Below are positions 10,735-24,000 of a stretch of 64,000 nt of DNA, one piece after another. A model generated the notes under the pieces. The model was not told the DNA's origin. It searched no databases and saw only the letters and a program-made list of their open reading frames with translations. How positions within the stretch are numbered: the first letter of the stretch is position 1; every line of letters starts with the position of its first letter. The translations under genes were made by a program, and so were the position numbers. This stretch comes from Arion vulgaris (lineage: Eukaryota > Mollusca > Gastropoda > Stylommatophora > Arionidae), in contig CM036762.1 in the NCBI GenBank assembly GCA_020796225.1, positions 11,892,414 through 11,956,413 on the forward strand. Reading direction: 5' to 3'.

Positions 10735-12170
10735 ATAATTGGTCCACTGACAAGAACAGGGTGATCTACGTCGGGTCGATTATGCGCCCATGATGACTAG
10801 GCTCGCCCATCCGGTTTCAGCCAGCTTTTGATTTACTATGGTGAGCTTTCCTAGGTACGATCCTTTCTGCCGACTATGTCGGCCCGGATCTTTGCCTGTT
10901 TGATCAACTTTGCCGTATATTTGGGCTTTGTGATCTATGCCAAGACAGTGAGTTACGCTATTATGCCCTTTCTGACTGTGAAGTCGTTCAGGATTAGAAA
11001 CATTTCATGGGGCTTATAAGCTTATCCTCGTACGGCGTCTTACTCGAATAAAACACCGTGTAAAGTATCGGCTTTTGCCAATGTTCGGATCTGGACAGCC
11101 TGTCAGATCTTTAAATTGTCGACCTTAATTTACCGTTCACTTTTGAGTTTGATCCAGAGTAGGAGCTTTCTCAACCTTTTCTAGACGCGTGTCGGTACCT
11201 GGCAATTTACAGTTAGCCTCTGAAAAAACACCGGGCTGGGGCCAAGCACAAATAATGTAGAGGGTCGTTTCTGTCGGCGCTAGCAACGCAACTGAGATTT
11301 TGCGCTCGCCAACATCACCCGCCCCGGTTCTTCCGGGAATGTTAGTTGTGACTACAACCGTACCTTGCCCGGTTACCCCAAGACCGGCAGTTCCGCAAGG
11401 CATCACCCATCTCAGTTCCTCCGGGGATGTTAGTTGTTATCTCAACAGTACCTTTGCACGGTTTTCCCAGGGAGAATAGTTTCGTTATGCACTAAAGCGC
11501 AACTTTATGTTTTGCGCTCGGCAAACCTTGCCCCGTAAATGTATCTGCACCAGACCACCGAAGCGGAGTCAACTGCAATCTTCCCTCGTACCGACACGAG
11601 GGTAAACTTTTATTCGTTACGCGTCTGACTTATTTATTCTTTCCCCACAACTGGCAATGTTTGCCCCCTCCTCAGGGCTTCGAGTTTCGCCCTATGTGGG
11701 CACACGTTTCGTCACTGGATGCACCTCTCATCCTTTCGTGTTTACTAATCTCCCCATCGGTAGAGAAACTGGTAATATGTGGCGGAACCTATGACTTACA
11801 CGTCGTGTGTATGCAATCTCCTGCTCCGGAGATGGCGATTTGTGTTCGGCCCTTACTCGGGGGGAGTAGAAATTATATCAGAGACTTTTCGCTGCTGTTT
11901 CTTTTTGTTCGGAAAATTGGGCAATATTTTGTTAGACGTCGGTCAGGAGATTCGTACAGTTTGTTCGTATGAACCTGCATTTCTGTGGGTTTTTTCGTCC
12001 TTGCATTGCTACCACTACCAGTAGCTCTCCCCGATCCCTGCCTCCATTAACCAGACCGGAACCAAAGTATGTTTCCAGGGTAAGGAACAGGGTCTTGATT
12101 GGTGCAGGCTCACTAATCCTGGCACACCGCCTCATGCACCTTTGACCCCGGTTACTCGATATAAATAGAC
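10735..12170. repeat. GC-rich dispersed repeat, family F
   Basis: This stretch is clearly richer in G+C than its surroundings and is shared with 50625-51990 and 62990-63545. Shared landmarks include cgcaactgagattttgcgct (11287), a cggggatgttagttgt segment present more than once inside the element, a tttcgccctatgtgggcaca segment (11690), and a terminal ctcactaatcctgg to cacctttgacccc block (12108-12150). No protein was recognised on either strand. It may be the untranslated or 5' part of a larger retroelement. Confidence 0.65.
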
Positions 12171-12298
12171 TTTTGTGCTCTACAAAAACAAATCGAATGG
12201 TTGAACACAGGACATATAGATACTGTAGAGATTATAACTTGTAGCCAAAGTCCAAAAGTATTGGGAAACACAAGTGTCAGAACTGACATCATTGATAT

Positions 12299-12502
12299 TT
12301 TTTTTTTCCGATCCAGAAGCACTTGAGCTTTTCAGCTTTCGTCTCGGTGCCATGGACATTGTAACCCTTCGGTTCAGTGCCACGAACACCGTAAATCTGG
12401 GAATCTGTGGCTTTTTCTGCCATCCAGCGGAATTGAACCCGCACACACAGAGGGATAGTCACCTGTAGTCCAACGCCCTACGAACACGCTGGGCAGACGG
12501 GC
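12299..12502 (-). mobile_element. SINE family A with 13-bp target duplication
   Basis: A full-length - strand copy. The perfect flanking duplication is acatcattgatat (12286-12298 and 12503-12515). Confidence 0.88.
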
Positions 12503-12554
12503 ACATCATTGATATAAATGATACAATAAATACTTCAGTTATCAGTTATATGCT

Positions 12555-12785
12555 GACTATCATCAAAGCCCTCCGGACATGTCCATATGTGCACCGATCT
12601 CCTCCTCAACAAACCCAGAAGCGTCTAGCGGTTCAACACGCCGGTTCGATGCTGATTAATCAATCTCTTTGCATATTTGGTATGTCGTTCTTTTCGGTCT
12701 GCACCAATATTGACACCCATTTCTCTCAATTTGGTCAGCGAGTAGGATTCACAACCCTGAAACTTCTCTCTTCGACTCTCTCAAT
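12555..12785 (-). pseudogene. LINE C-terminal fragment
   Basis: The - strand matches the + strand sequence at 38105-38315: a segment around the Gln-His-rich stretch before the terminal tail, including the regions gggtgtcaatattggtgcag and gcatcgaaccggcgtgttg in - strand sense. It is probably the end of the RNase H-bearing LINE family seen at 26140 and 35815. Confidence 0.6.
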
Positions 12786-13014
12786 GTGTTAAGTTAAGTA
12801 TGTCATTTCGGTCCGTTGTATAAATCCATAGTCAGCTGATGCACTTTAGAAAATCTTTTCAATTAAGAGAGAATTATATAGAGGGTGTCTAGAGGGTATT
12901 TACTACTAGTCAGGTGATAAATTTGTATGGAGCGTGTCAATTATTATAACAATGATTCAATCAAGTACACTGCATGCCGGCGTAGCTGAGTATGTCTCTC
13001 CACAACTCTCTCTC

Positions 13015-13262
13015 TCTCTCTCTCCTTGGTGCAGTTAATCAGCTAGGATGTCGATCTTTTGTCGAACCACAATGTCAGACGATCCAACAATTTCTCCCTC
13101 TGTCTTCCACAATCTCTCATTCCCAGAATTTTACCCGTTGTCACCAAATGTTCCAAACCTTCTGTTCGCATTATATGCCCGAAGAACCTTGATTGTCTGA
13201 TTCGTATTCTTTTGATAACGTTTCTTTGTGTGCAGGATTGTAATAATAATTAGACAATATAA
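13015..13262 (-). pseudogene. LINE post-RT fragment
   Basis: The - strand reads almost openly as IKRIRIRQSRFFGHIMRTEG followed by a GRQREKLLDRLTLWF segment, the arginine-rich 'FGH..R' region typical of non-LTR retrotransposon C-termini. The + strand frames here are shadows. A (TC)n run lies at 13003-13025. Confidence 0.7.
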
Positions 13263-13689
13263 ATCTATGGGAAATAGAGTTCCAAGTCCTATCAGAGGAC
13301 AATAAAACATGGGTCCCGTGAACCATTTGAGCAGGTAAAAGAACCATTGACAGCTCAAAATCGAGAAGTGCAGGCTGGAAGACGATTTTTGGTCAAAATT
13401 CATTAGAAAAAGATTAAAATAAAATTCATACAAAATATGTTCACCATCCTTAAAATGATATCGGGGACCTTCGTGCACAGAAGCTGATATCTTCCTGTGT
13501 TTAAACATAGATCGGAGCACACATGGTTACTCACCGAAGTGTAGTGATGATGGTTCTATGAAGTAATCAATAGAAAAAGTTGTATGAAACGTGACTAGAG
13601 AGTTTAGAATAGTTCAAAGAGAGAACTCAACAAGTACATCCATTCAATGAGATACAGAAATTGGGAACACCAGATTTGACACACTGAAA

Positions 13690-13890
13690 AATTAATATTC
13701 TAGAGAAAGCTACTCTAGTAAATAAAATGCGGGGCAAGAAATCAGATGTGCTGGCCTAGACACACATAGGCGCATAACTAGCACAATGGACAATCGTTCT
13801 TAGGCTCAGATCACATACACACCACAAAGAGTAGTTTAATAAGTGATCGATATGGAGCGTTCGCAGAAGAAGTTGATGAAGAATAATTAA
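13690..13890 (+). mobile_element. SINE-like repeat, family C (3' part)
   Basis: It contains ctctagtaaataaaatgcgg, ggcgcataactagcacaatg, gctcagatcacatacacacc and agtgatcgatatggagcgtt, in the order seen in other family C copies. The 5' head is missing. Confidence 0.65.
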
Positions 13891-14099
13891 TGTGAAACTA
13901 AAATAGAAACAGAAACATTGCTATACAATTACACAGAGACTAGCATTTTTTGCCAAGATAATAGAAAGACAATGGAGAAGAAACACCAGGCTAGTTCTCA
14001 AAGCTATTTTTTTTCAAACAAAACGTTATCATGTAACTAAAGGGACTACCGTGTTACTGTGTCTATGTTAATGTTAGTCATAAAACACACATAGCCTGT

Positions 14100-14470
14100 T
14101 ATGAACATAGTTGTGTTAAGGTGGAATCGTCAACACGTAAGTTCATTTTAAGAGCTCTTAAGAAATGTATCGGAACAACACCTGCTATTAGATGTATTGA
14201 AAAACAGAGACTCAAATGGTGTGGCCATTTGGTCAGAATGAACCCGAATACACCAGTTTGCAAGAGCGTACAATCTGAAAATGGAATCATCAAGAGGAAG
14301 AGGCAGACCAAAAAAAAGATGGGTTGATGGAGTTATAGACATCTTAAAACTTCACAATACCACAGCATATCAAGTGACCGAGCGTGCATTATCTCGGAAA
14401 CCGATCATCAGTTAAACCTGCTGCGCCTAGCGGCAAAAAAGCAGAGAAGGACAAAAGAAAAAAGAAAGAA
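14100..14470 (+). pseudogene. LINE 3' end fragment
   Basis: The + strand encodes IEKQRLKWCGHLVRMNPNTP (14196-14255) and a basic GIIKRKRQTKKKMG segment, then runs to a tail ending in aaaagaaaaaagaaagaag. It is homologous to the - strand fragment at 2266-2640; the two share the tail segment around tatcaagtgaccgagcgtgc. Confidence 0.75.
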
Positions 14471-14573
14471 GAAATATGTTAAGCGGATGAGTGTAAAGAG
14501 ACTTTTCCTGATCAATTCTTAATGTTTATCTGATTCTCATACTACGTTCAACTGTTCATTGAAAAATTGTTTT

Positions 14574-14870
14574 AGTTTGATTGATTGATTGATAGCACCA
14601 ACATTGGTGCACTTCAGTGAGTAATCAATCATGTGCACTCCCATCACTTTCTTTCAATGAAATATCTCAGCTACAGTACACACATTTCGTAGCACCGTCG
14701 AGTATTCAAACAGCCATTTTGAATATTATTAAAATATGTGTAGGAATTTTATTGTAATCTTTTTAATGAACATTGCTAGTCAAAACGTATTTCCAGCCTA
14801 CTTTTATCGATTTTTAACTGCTATAACTTCTCTTTTACATGCTCAAGTTGAACAGACATTCATAAGATTC
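14574..14870. repeat. Dispersed repeat, family H
   Basis: It opens with gattgattgattgatagc, then tggtgcacttcagtgagtaa, an atctcagctacagtac segment and gtaggaattttattgtaatc, matching the order at 6490-6810 and 21640-21829. Confidence 0.55.
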
Positions 14871-14871
14871 T

Positions 14872-14990
14872 TGACGGTGCTACAGAGTTTGTGCTTTGTG
14901 CAGAATTTCGGTAGATGGTGTTCCTTTTCTGCCGTGGGACCGAGTCATATGGGGAAATGAAGTTAATCCTTCGCTTTTCGATCCCTTTAG
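14872..14990 (+). mobile_element. SINE family B, 3' half
   Basis: It matches the second half of family B: gagtttgtgctttgtgcaga, then gggaccgagtcatatgggga and gttaatccttcgctt. The tRNA-like head is absent. Confidence 0.65.
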
Positions 14991-15356
14991 ACTGTAACAG
15001 GAGTTTTATTTTCTTATTTTGCAATGTCATCATTTTGTTTAGCCATAGTGAATTTAGTGTAGATATTCGAAATAACCAAATGTGTTAGTTACAAGTCACG
15101 GGAATAATGAACTAGTTACTACACTTCACTTGATGATGATGATGCTCCTACATTGCACTTGATATTTATTTTACATCGACACGGCACGTGACAATGATTA
15201 AGTGGGACTGGTATTCACTCTTGTTATTATAACGTCTCTCTCTAAGAACTTATGCTCTCTATTTTACGTAACTTGGTTTTACTGTAAGTTCTTTAAAACA
15301 TATAAACTGCTTCTAACTAAATTTGTATTTGTGTAACTCAAACTAGGAGCTTTAAT

Positions 15357-15534
15357 ATGGCGTCAAACAGCAATAATATTCATCAAGGTTCAGATGATAA
15401 CACGTCAGGTTGTTGTTGCCTCAATGATCAACAAAGGGTAGAGAAAAACAACCGACTACCACCAGAAGATTATATCGTTGAGGATCGTTGTAATATTCCA
15501 ACAGACCATGGCTGGGCTTGGGTGGTATGTGCTG
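15357..15534 (+). CDS. SLC16-like gene, exon 1
   Basis: The ATG at 15357 opens a frame of 59 codons plus one base, ending at a GCTG|gtaaga donor. It encodes a hydrophilic, Asn/Cys-rich N-terminus (SGCCCLNDQQ) and then the MCT signature region IPTDHGWAWVVCAG that leads into helix 1. Intron phase is 1. Confidence 0.88.
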
Positions 15535-17979
15535 GTAAGAAAGCGTTTTTCACAGGAACTTTAGTTCTATTTGTGTCCCTCAAGTTAACAGTATTTTAAT
15601 CAGTGGCGGCTCGTCATTAGGGGCCAGTGGGGCCAGGCCCCCAAAAATAAGGTGTAACATGTATATTTTATTTATATATTGAAATATAACTTAACCCAAA
15701 ACCATGATTTTTTCGAAAATATGTCTGGCCCCACCAACAAAAATGATCACGAGCCGCCACTGATTTTAATAATACTGTGTTAATAGTATGCATGACATAA
15801 TAGTAATAAATTCATTGTTTACGCTTAAGAGGGTCTGTGCATACACGCTTTTCACTGAATAGGTAAGAATTCGGCATGTTTGCACTGATGATGACCGTAT
15901 CAATCAATGAATCAATCAGTCAGCATGTTCTGTAGTAGTAGTAGTAGTCCTACATAAAATGTAGTAGTAGTAGTAGTAGTTGCAGCAGTAGTAGTATTTG
16001 CAACACTAGTTGTAGTAGTAGTTGTAGTAGTAGTAGTTGCAGCAGTAGTAGTATTTGCAACACTAGTTATAGTAGTAATAGCTCTAGAAGTAGGAGTAAC
16101 AGTAGTAGTAGTAATAGTTGGTAGTAGTTAGTGGCGGATCGTTATTAAGGGCCATTAGGCCGGGCCCCACCAAAAATAAAGTGTAACGTGTATTTATTAC
16201 TTTATAAATAAAATGTAACCTAACCCAAAACCATGATTTTTCAGAAAATTGTTTGTCTGGCCCCACCAACAAAAATGGGCACGAGCCGCCACTGGTAGTA
16301 GTACTAGCAAGAAAAGTTAGAGTATCGGTAGTAATCTTTACTAGATGTATTAGATTTACACAAAACAATTTACGTTGCCTAACACAAAAGGTTGAACTTA
16401 TGTTTCCAAAGCACCTTATCACATGTGAAACTAAACTTAGCCACAAAGATTAGATTCAAATGATTGTATTCAACTATGGTGTAATAATCTGAATGTAGCT
16501 TCTGTTCTAAATTGTCGATACTTAACCCTTTTGCTGCTACATACTTTCTGAAGGTTGAGCTAAAAATAGCTACTCTTTGTTTCTAGGTCACAAACATGAA
16601 TGTACGCCTACAGCAGTGACAGTAGCAATGTATTACGCGTTAACATGTCTTTAGCCCAAAGAGGAGAGATAATTACAGACGTGTTAATGCTTCTTTAGAA
16701 GTGAATGAGGAAAACGTATATATACGTTTTTAGCAGCTAAAGGGTTTTAAAACTTTATTTACATGACAATCCAGAGAACAGCACTCTGAACTTACAATGG
16801 AAATAAACTTTTGCCATATTCATGTTTAAGAAACATCATTATTCAACGCAATTGTAAACAGATGCAAGTATCGTTAACTCAATTGAAGATAATTTGAGAG
16901 ACGGTGAGTAGGGAAGAATATTTTTGTAGTGTTGTTAGATGTTTGATACACTACTTCCCTATGCCATTATAATATCAGGGTTTATCTATACCTACACAGT
17001 ACATTGTTAGAATATACCAGCTAATAGATTATTAACTAATTCTAAACGCATGATCGTTTTTTAGATAATTAGATAAATAAGTAATACTAGTTTGACGTCA
17101 GTACAGGTGCATCTGTACGTACAGGTGCAAGGTGTACATACAGGTGTATTTAAACTGCACATAATCACTGACCAATTTATTGAAAGGTGCGTTTCTGTTT
17201 CAATCTCATTTTCAGGATGTCTCTAGACGTGTCGATACTGACGACTACAGTTTTGTTTCACTATACGTTTTAGCTTCTAGCAGAGTGCTCTTTTCTATCT
17301 ACATACCTTTTGATCTGATTTTCTTGCAGCCTGGTAAAGGTTGTACATTCAATCTCATTCCTTAAATTGTTTACACGCCTTACACCCCTGAGTGCATTCA
17401 GAGTACCAACCTCATTCATTGCTATACAGCAGGTTTTTCCCAAAGTGGGCGGTACCGCCCCAGTTTGCGCTGAAGCGTTCTAGGGGGCGATATTGGGTTG
17501 AGAAGAATTTGGGGAGTGTTCAGGCGACTTGTGGTCGGTGGCTCCTTAAAGAAGAAATTATGCCCGTCTGCCCAGCGTGTTCGTAGCGCGTTGGACTACG
17601 GGTGACTATCCCTCTGTGTGTGCGGATTCAATTCCGCGGGATGGCAGAAAAAGCCACAGATTCAGCAGATTTACGGTGTTCGTGGCACCGAACCGAAGGG
17701 TTACGATGTCCATGGCACCGAGCCGAAGAGCTGAAAAGTTCTTCTGGATCGGAAAAAAAAGAAGAAATTAGTAATAAATATTTGTAAATAAATTATTTTC
17801 GTAATTTTGCGATTGAATAAGCATTTAAAATTTGAATTCTGCATTTAAATTCATCTAATACCGGTCTTGTACGATCCATTTTAAAATCAATTTTCTATTT
17901 CATGCATATAATCATTTGAAAATTGACCATGTATTACAGAAACATATATCAATTTTCCATGTCAAAGAGAAAATAAAGC

Positions 17980-18042
<63 letters not shown>

Positions 18043-21000
18043 GGAGGGGGGGCGTTGGCAAACTGTTATAATGTGGAGGGGGGCGTTGGCAAAGTTTATG
18101 TTGTGCAAAGTGGGCGGTGAGCCAAAAATGTTTGGGAATCTATGCTCTACAGTAACAAAACCAGAAAGTCTATCTGCCTTTTCGTTCCTTTTTACAACCT
18201 GCCTGCAGTGGCAAAAAAAAACTGATTTTTATCAGCGCTGATCTCCTCAAAGACCTCAATTACTGCCTTTGAATTTAGTCCGTCTCGATCTTCCTGAGCA
18301 AGAAAACTGAGTCGCTGAGAAAGCGGAAATGAAAAGAACCTCTAGAAACCTACACAATAGCATAGTTGTGTACCATTAGTTGGTACAAGGCTTTGCTGTA
18401 GGAGAAGTTCTAGACTCTACCTGAGTAGGAGTTTCCGTAACACGAAGCATAACACTACACGCATAGAGTTGTTAAAGTTATCACTACACGTATAGAGTTG
18501 TTAAAGTTATCACTATACGTATAGAGTTGTTAAAGTTATCACTACACGTATAGAGTTATTAAAGTTATCACTACACGTATAGAGTTGTTAAAGTTATCAC
18601 TACACGTATAGAGTTGTTAAAGTTATCACTACACGTATAGAGTTGTTAAAGTTATCACTTCACGTACAGAGTTGATAAAGTTATCACTTCACGTACAGAG
18701 TTGTTAAAGTTATCACTTCACGTACAGAGTTGTTAAAGTCTTCTGGGACTCGAAGAAAGCCATATACTCCCCACCATCCCTCCCCGCGCGCTTAAATAAA
18801 TGAAAAAGGGAGAAAACCCACAATACTGTGGTTGGAAGAAGAAGAACAGATAATAATAAGTTGTAGAAATGCTGAAGAAATTGTCAATATTTCTTTGATC
18901 ACGATTAAAGGTTGACTACTATTATAGAAAACGTGCCGAGTCACCAAGTTAAATACAAATCAGACCTTTGTCAACGGATGTCTTCAGCGGATTATCATAC
19001 TGAGATGGTATGATAGAGTTGCAAACACAGACCTATGGATAAGAACCGGACCCATGATGACACAGGTGAAGAGGAGGAAATATCGATAGGTCGGGCATAC
19101 CCTACGGAAGGCACAGTTGAGTGTCACTAGACACGCACTTGTGTGAAACCCGCAAGGAAAACTGTAAAGAGGACGCCCTAAACAGACCTGGAGGCAAAGT
19201 CTTCTTGAGTAACTGAAGAGTGCTAGACTGTCCTGTAAGATCATAAAGAAAACAGCCAGAGACCGAGAAGAGTGGCGAACAACTGTAGATGCTCTATGCT
19301 CCACGAGGGGCGGAGAACAATAAGTAAGTAAGTACTACTATATGCTGGTAGCAGTAGCTGATTGCTCTCAGTTCTCAGAGCAACATACATTGTATTATCA
19401 ACATTGAAATTCGAAATAGAGCTTAACATGATATTTCTGAAATGTCAACAATGTTATGGTTACATGTATAACCTTATGTTTATTCCCAGGATGTTTCCTC
19501 ATCACATTCGTTATGTCGTTATACGACCAGGTGCTGGCTGTTATGTTTGTGGATGTTGTGGACAAGTTTGACGTGTCTGTCACCACAGCTGCTGTTGTAT
19601 TTACTGTTTACGCTTTCACTTTTAGCATTGGGTGTAAGTATTCACATCTCCTTACATACGCGTTGTTCACATCTCCTTACATACGTTACTCACATCTCCT
19701 TACATATGCTTGTTCACATCTCTTTAAATATGTTTGTTCACATCTCCTTAAATATGTTTGTTCACATCTCCTTAAATATGCTTGTTCCCATCTCCTTAAA
19801 TATGCTTGTTCCATCTCTATATTCATCTCCTTACATACGCTTGTTCACATCTCCTTACATAAAGACTTATGTTCACATCTCCTTACATAAGCTTGTTCAC
19901 ATCTCCTTACATACGCTTGTTCACATCTCCTTACATAAGCTTGTTCACATCTCCTTACATACGCTTGTTCACATCTCCTTACATACGCTTGTTCACATCT
20001 CCTTACATACGCTTGTTCACATCTCCTTACGAACGCTTGTTCACATCTCCTTACATACGCTTGTTCACATCTCCTTACATACGCTTGTTCACATCTCCTT
20101 ACATATGCTTGTTCACATCTCCTTACATACGCTTGTTCACATCTCCTTACATACGCTTGTTCACATCTCCTTACATATGCTTGTTCACATCTCCTTACAT
20201 ACGCTTGTTCACATCTCCTTACATAAGCTTGTTCACATCTCCTTACATACGCTTGTTCACATCTCCTTACATACGCTTGTTCACATCTCCTTACATACGC
20301 TTGTTCACATCTCCTAGCTTCATCTCTACATACGCTTGTTCACATCTCCTTACATACGCTTGTTCACATCTCCTTACATACGCTTGTTCACATCTCCTTA
20401 CATACGCTTGTTCACATCTCCTTACATACGCTTGTTCACATCTCCTTACGATACGCTTGTTCACATCTCCTTACTCCTTGTTACATCTCCCATACGCTTG
20501 TTCACATCTCCTTACATACGCTTGTTCACATCTCCTTACATAAGCTTGTTCACATCTCCTTACATACGCTTGTTCACATCTCCTTACATACGCTTGTTCA
20601 CATCTCCTTACAACTGCAATCCTAAGTGTTCACATCTCCTTACATAGCTTGTTCACATCTCCTTACGATACGCTTGTTCACATCTCCTTACATACGCTTG
20701 TTCACATCTCCTTACATAAGCTTGTTCACATCTCCTTACATACGCTTGTTCACATCTCCTTACATACGCTTGTTCACATCTCCTTACATACGCTTGTTCA
20801 CATCTCCTTACATATGCTATTTCACATCTCCTTACGTACGCTTGTTCACATCTCCTTACATACGCTTGTTCACATCTCCTTACATAGCTTGTTCACATCT
20901 CCTTACGATACGCTTGTTCACATCTCCTTACATACGCTTGTTCACATCTCCTTACATACGCTTGTTCACATCTCCTTACATATGCTTGTTCACATCTCCT

Positions 21001-24000
21001 TACGTACGCTTGTTCACATCTCCTTACATACGCTTGTTCACATCTCCTTACATACGCTTGTTCACATCTCCTTACATACGCTTGTTGACATCTCCTTACG
21101 TACCCTTGTTCATATCTCCTTGACCGAAAAATCTTTTCATATCAATTACTGTTACATACTGCTTGTGAATATGATCGTTAATTGATTATTTTATTGTAAT
21201 GCTACAATGTAGACACCACGTACTGGGAACCCCTGGGGCAAGATCGCGGCTCTGTAACAACATTAGAGGAACTAACATAGCTGAGAATCGTTGTACCGTT
21301 GAGGCACAGAGAAAACGAGCCTCGTGAAAAAACAGAACACACAGCACCCACAAATCTGACGTTGATTATTTATGCCCCACCTGTGTGGGGATTGTGTTCT
21401 ATGATTGGACTCTAGTCACCTCCTCATATACCAGAGTGGGCAGTAGCACACGTCTGAGGGCGTTGTCATCATTGCTTGCGATCGACCTATATTATTATAA
21501 AAATAATATTGATACTGAATATACACATTGTATTGCATAGATATTATTACTGAATACAATTGGTATCATACATATTTGTTTGTCATTGAGTAAAATGAAG
21601 ATCGTAAATGCATATTGGCAAAGTAAATATATTAGTTTAATTCATGCATAACTGATTGAAGGATAGGACCATCATCATTGCACTTCTGTAAGTAACCATA
21701 TGTGCTTCGATCTCAGAATACACAGGAAGATCTCAGCGGTAGTGCATGAACTTCGTAGCACATGCGAAGGTCCCCGATGTAATTTGTGAAGATGGTGAAA
21801 ACATTTTGTAGGAATTTTATTTATGATCTTTCTAGTTCAGCGTTTCCCAAAGTGGACGGTACCGCCCCCAGTGGGCGCTGAAGCGTTCTAGGGGAGGCGA
21901 TAGTGGGTTCAGAAGAATTTGAGGGTTGTTCTGGCGATTAGGGATCGATGGCGCCTTAAAAAAGAAATTAATAACAATTTTTTTTAAATAAATTATTTTC
22001 GTGATTTGCGATTGAATAATCATTTAAAATTTAAATCTGCATTTTAATTTATCTTATGACCGTCTTACACAATCCATTTTTTCATCAATTGTCTTTTCCA
22101 TACATATAATCATATGAAAATTGACCATCTATGACAGAAATATATATCAATTTTCTATGTCAAGAGAAAATAGAGCATGTATATATGTGGGAGGGGAGTT
22201 GGCAAACTGTTATAAAGTGGAGGGCGTTACAAAGTTTATGTTGTGCAAAGTGGGCGGTGGGCCGAAAAGTTTGGGAATCTATGTTACGGTTAATTAACTA
22301 ATTAATGGCTTCGCCGGTGCGTCATCATTAAATCAAATTCATGTCGCCAGAGTGGTTACCTAGGGCCCAAATTGGGGTGTAAAAATAGAACCACTGTTAC
22401 CTGCCACGCATGTCGTAAAAGGTAACTAAGGAAGTTGGGCGTGGGGCTAGCTACCCCACATCGTAAAAAACACTAAATGGCTACAGAACGTAGAGCGAAC
22501 CGAGTAAACGCTGACTGCAACCGGACACATCGCCGAAGGATAAGCACCAGGGCTCCAAATGGAGCTGAAGATGTGATGTAAAACACACCAATTCTACGGC
22601 TGCATGAATCAGATTTCCACATAAATATAATTTATTGGGAGATCTGGTACATCGGTCTGGGCGGTCATCGTGAGAGAAAGGGAGAGAGAGAGAGAAAGAG
22701 ATCAACCAAACTCCGCATAGGATTGTGGATTTTTGTATCCCCAGTTCTACGTCTGCCATATTCTCTTAAAACAGTTTAAAAGCAGAAGGATTGACTTCAT
22801 TGCTCCAGGTTTTACCCCATACGGCTCGGTCCATCTCCGCAGAACTGGCACGCCACCTGCCGAGAGTTTTGCACAAAGTATGAACTCCGTAGCTCCAGCA
22901 ACAATCATACGGGGCTCTGGAAAAACTGCACTGGTGAACAGAATGGCGCGGTCCGGACTCGAACCCACGACCTTCGACTCAGAAGGCAAAGGGCTTAAAC
23001 ACTTAACCACAGACATTAGATGTCGTATTTCTATTGATATCTTGATGACTTTTACTTAAATATACAAATATTGTTATAAGATATATATAAAAATGATATT
23101 ATTAACTCACATTTCAAGACCCTATCAAGTTTCGGTACCAAACATTGTTCCCTTCTATTGTATACTTTCCAGCCATTGTATCAACAAATATTCTCATTCC
23201 AAAATATGGTGACCGGATCGTAATCGTCATAGCTGCAATCATCAACAGTCTATCAACAGTTATCATTGCCTTCAGTCCGAATATAGCCTTCTATTTAACT
23301 TTTCATTTGTTCAAAGGTAGGAAGTACTAACTAAATATATATCATGTTTTTGTTGTATTGTAGAAGTCAATTAATATCTTGCTGTTTCCAAATATGAATA
23401 AATACTCAAACATAATCTTATAAGAGCTATGTTATGACCAACTCTATGTATGTTATCAGCATCAAACGTGGGCACTAGATTTCCGATTATGAGGGTAAAA
23501 TCATAACAACAGAGATAACATATTTTTTTTCCAGAATAGATCATTATCTTATCTTATCTTAACCACATTTGCCGTGAAGCTTCGTGAGGAGAGTTAGTTT
23601 CTATCTTGTGCCAGGCGTGTTGCGCTTGACGTTGTCAGTCCATGCTTTCGCAGGGACTATGAAATGTTATCTATCCATCGTGTTCTTGGCCTGCCTCGTG
23701 CTCTGCGCCCTGAGTGTCGATTATTGTAGCCCCGTGATGGTAGTAAATGTGGTTCCATTCTCATTAGATGGCCGAACCACTTGATTCTTTTCTTCTCGAT
23801 GTACTGTATGTATGGTTAACGATAGATCATTACAGCCACAACAGACATTGTACTCGTAATTCAGCACATAATAAACTAACTGACTCAAAATCTGCTGTCT
23901 CTTGAGACAGAGTCCTATTTGTGTATGTGTAGGCCCTATATATATATATATATATATAAATATTTACAGTTGCAGTAGAACTGTAGACGACTTAGTACAG

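Larger units (their letters stand above)
17430..18144. mobile_element. hAT-type non-autonomous element with internal SINE and (TA)n
   Basis: The ends are caggtttttcccaaagtggg and tttgggaatctatg, an imperfect inverted pair. The flanks are ctatacag (17422-17429) and ctctacag (18145-18152), a 7/8 match to an 8-bp target duplication. A second copy without the insertions is at 21838-22283, sharing gcgctgaagcgttctagggg and gtttatgttgtgcaaagtgg. The class is inferred from duplication length and the CA ending. Confidence 0.7.

Noticed and set aside
18448..18738. CRISPR-like regular repeat arrays (also at 29000, 38432 and 45195)
   Set aside because: Units are directly adjacent with no unique spacers and the DNA is eukaryotic; these are minisatellites.
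19456..21185. Long overlapping open frames with VHISLHTL / LFTSPYIR repeats
   Set aside because: They are forced by a 24-bp tandem unit (a multiple of three) in an intron and appear in several frames at once.
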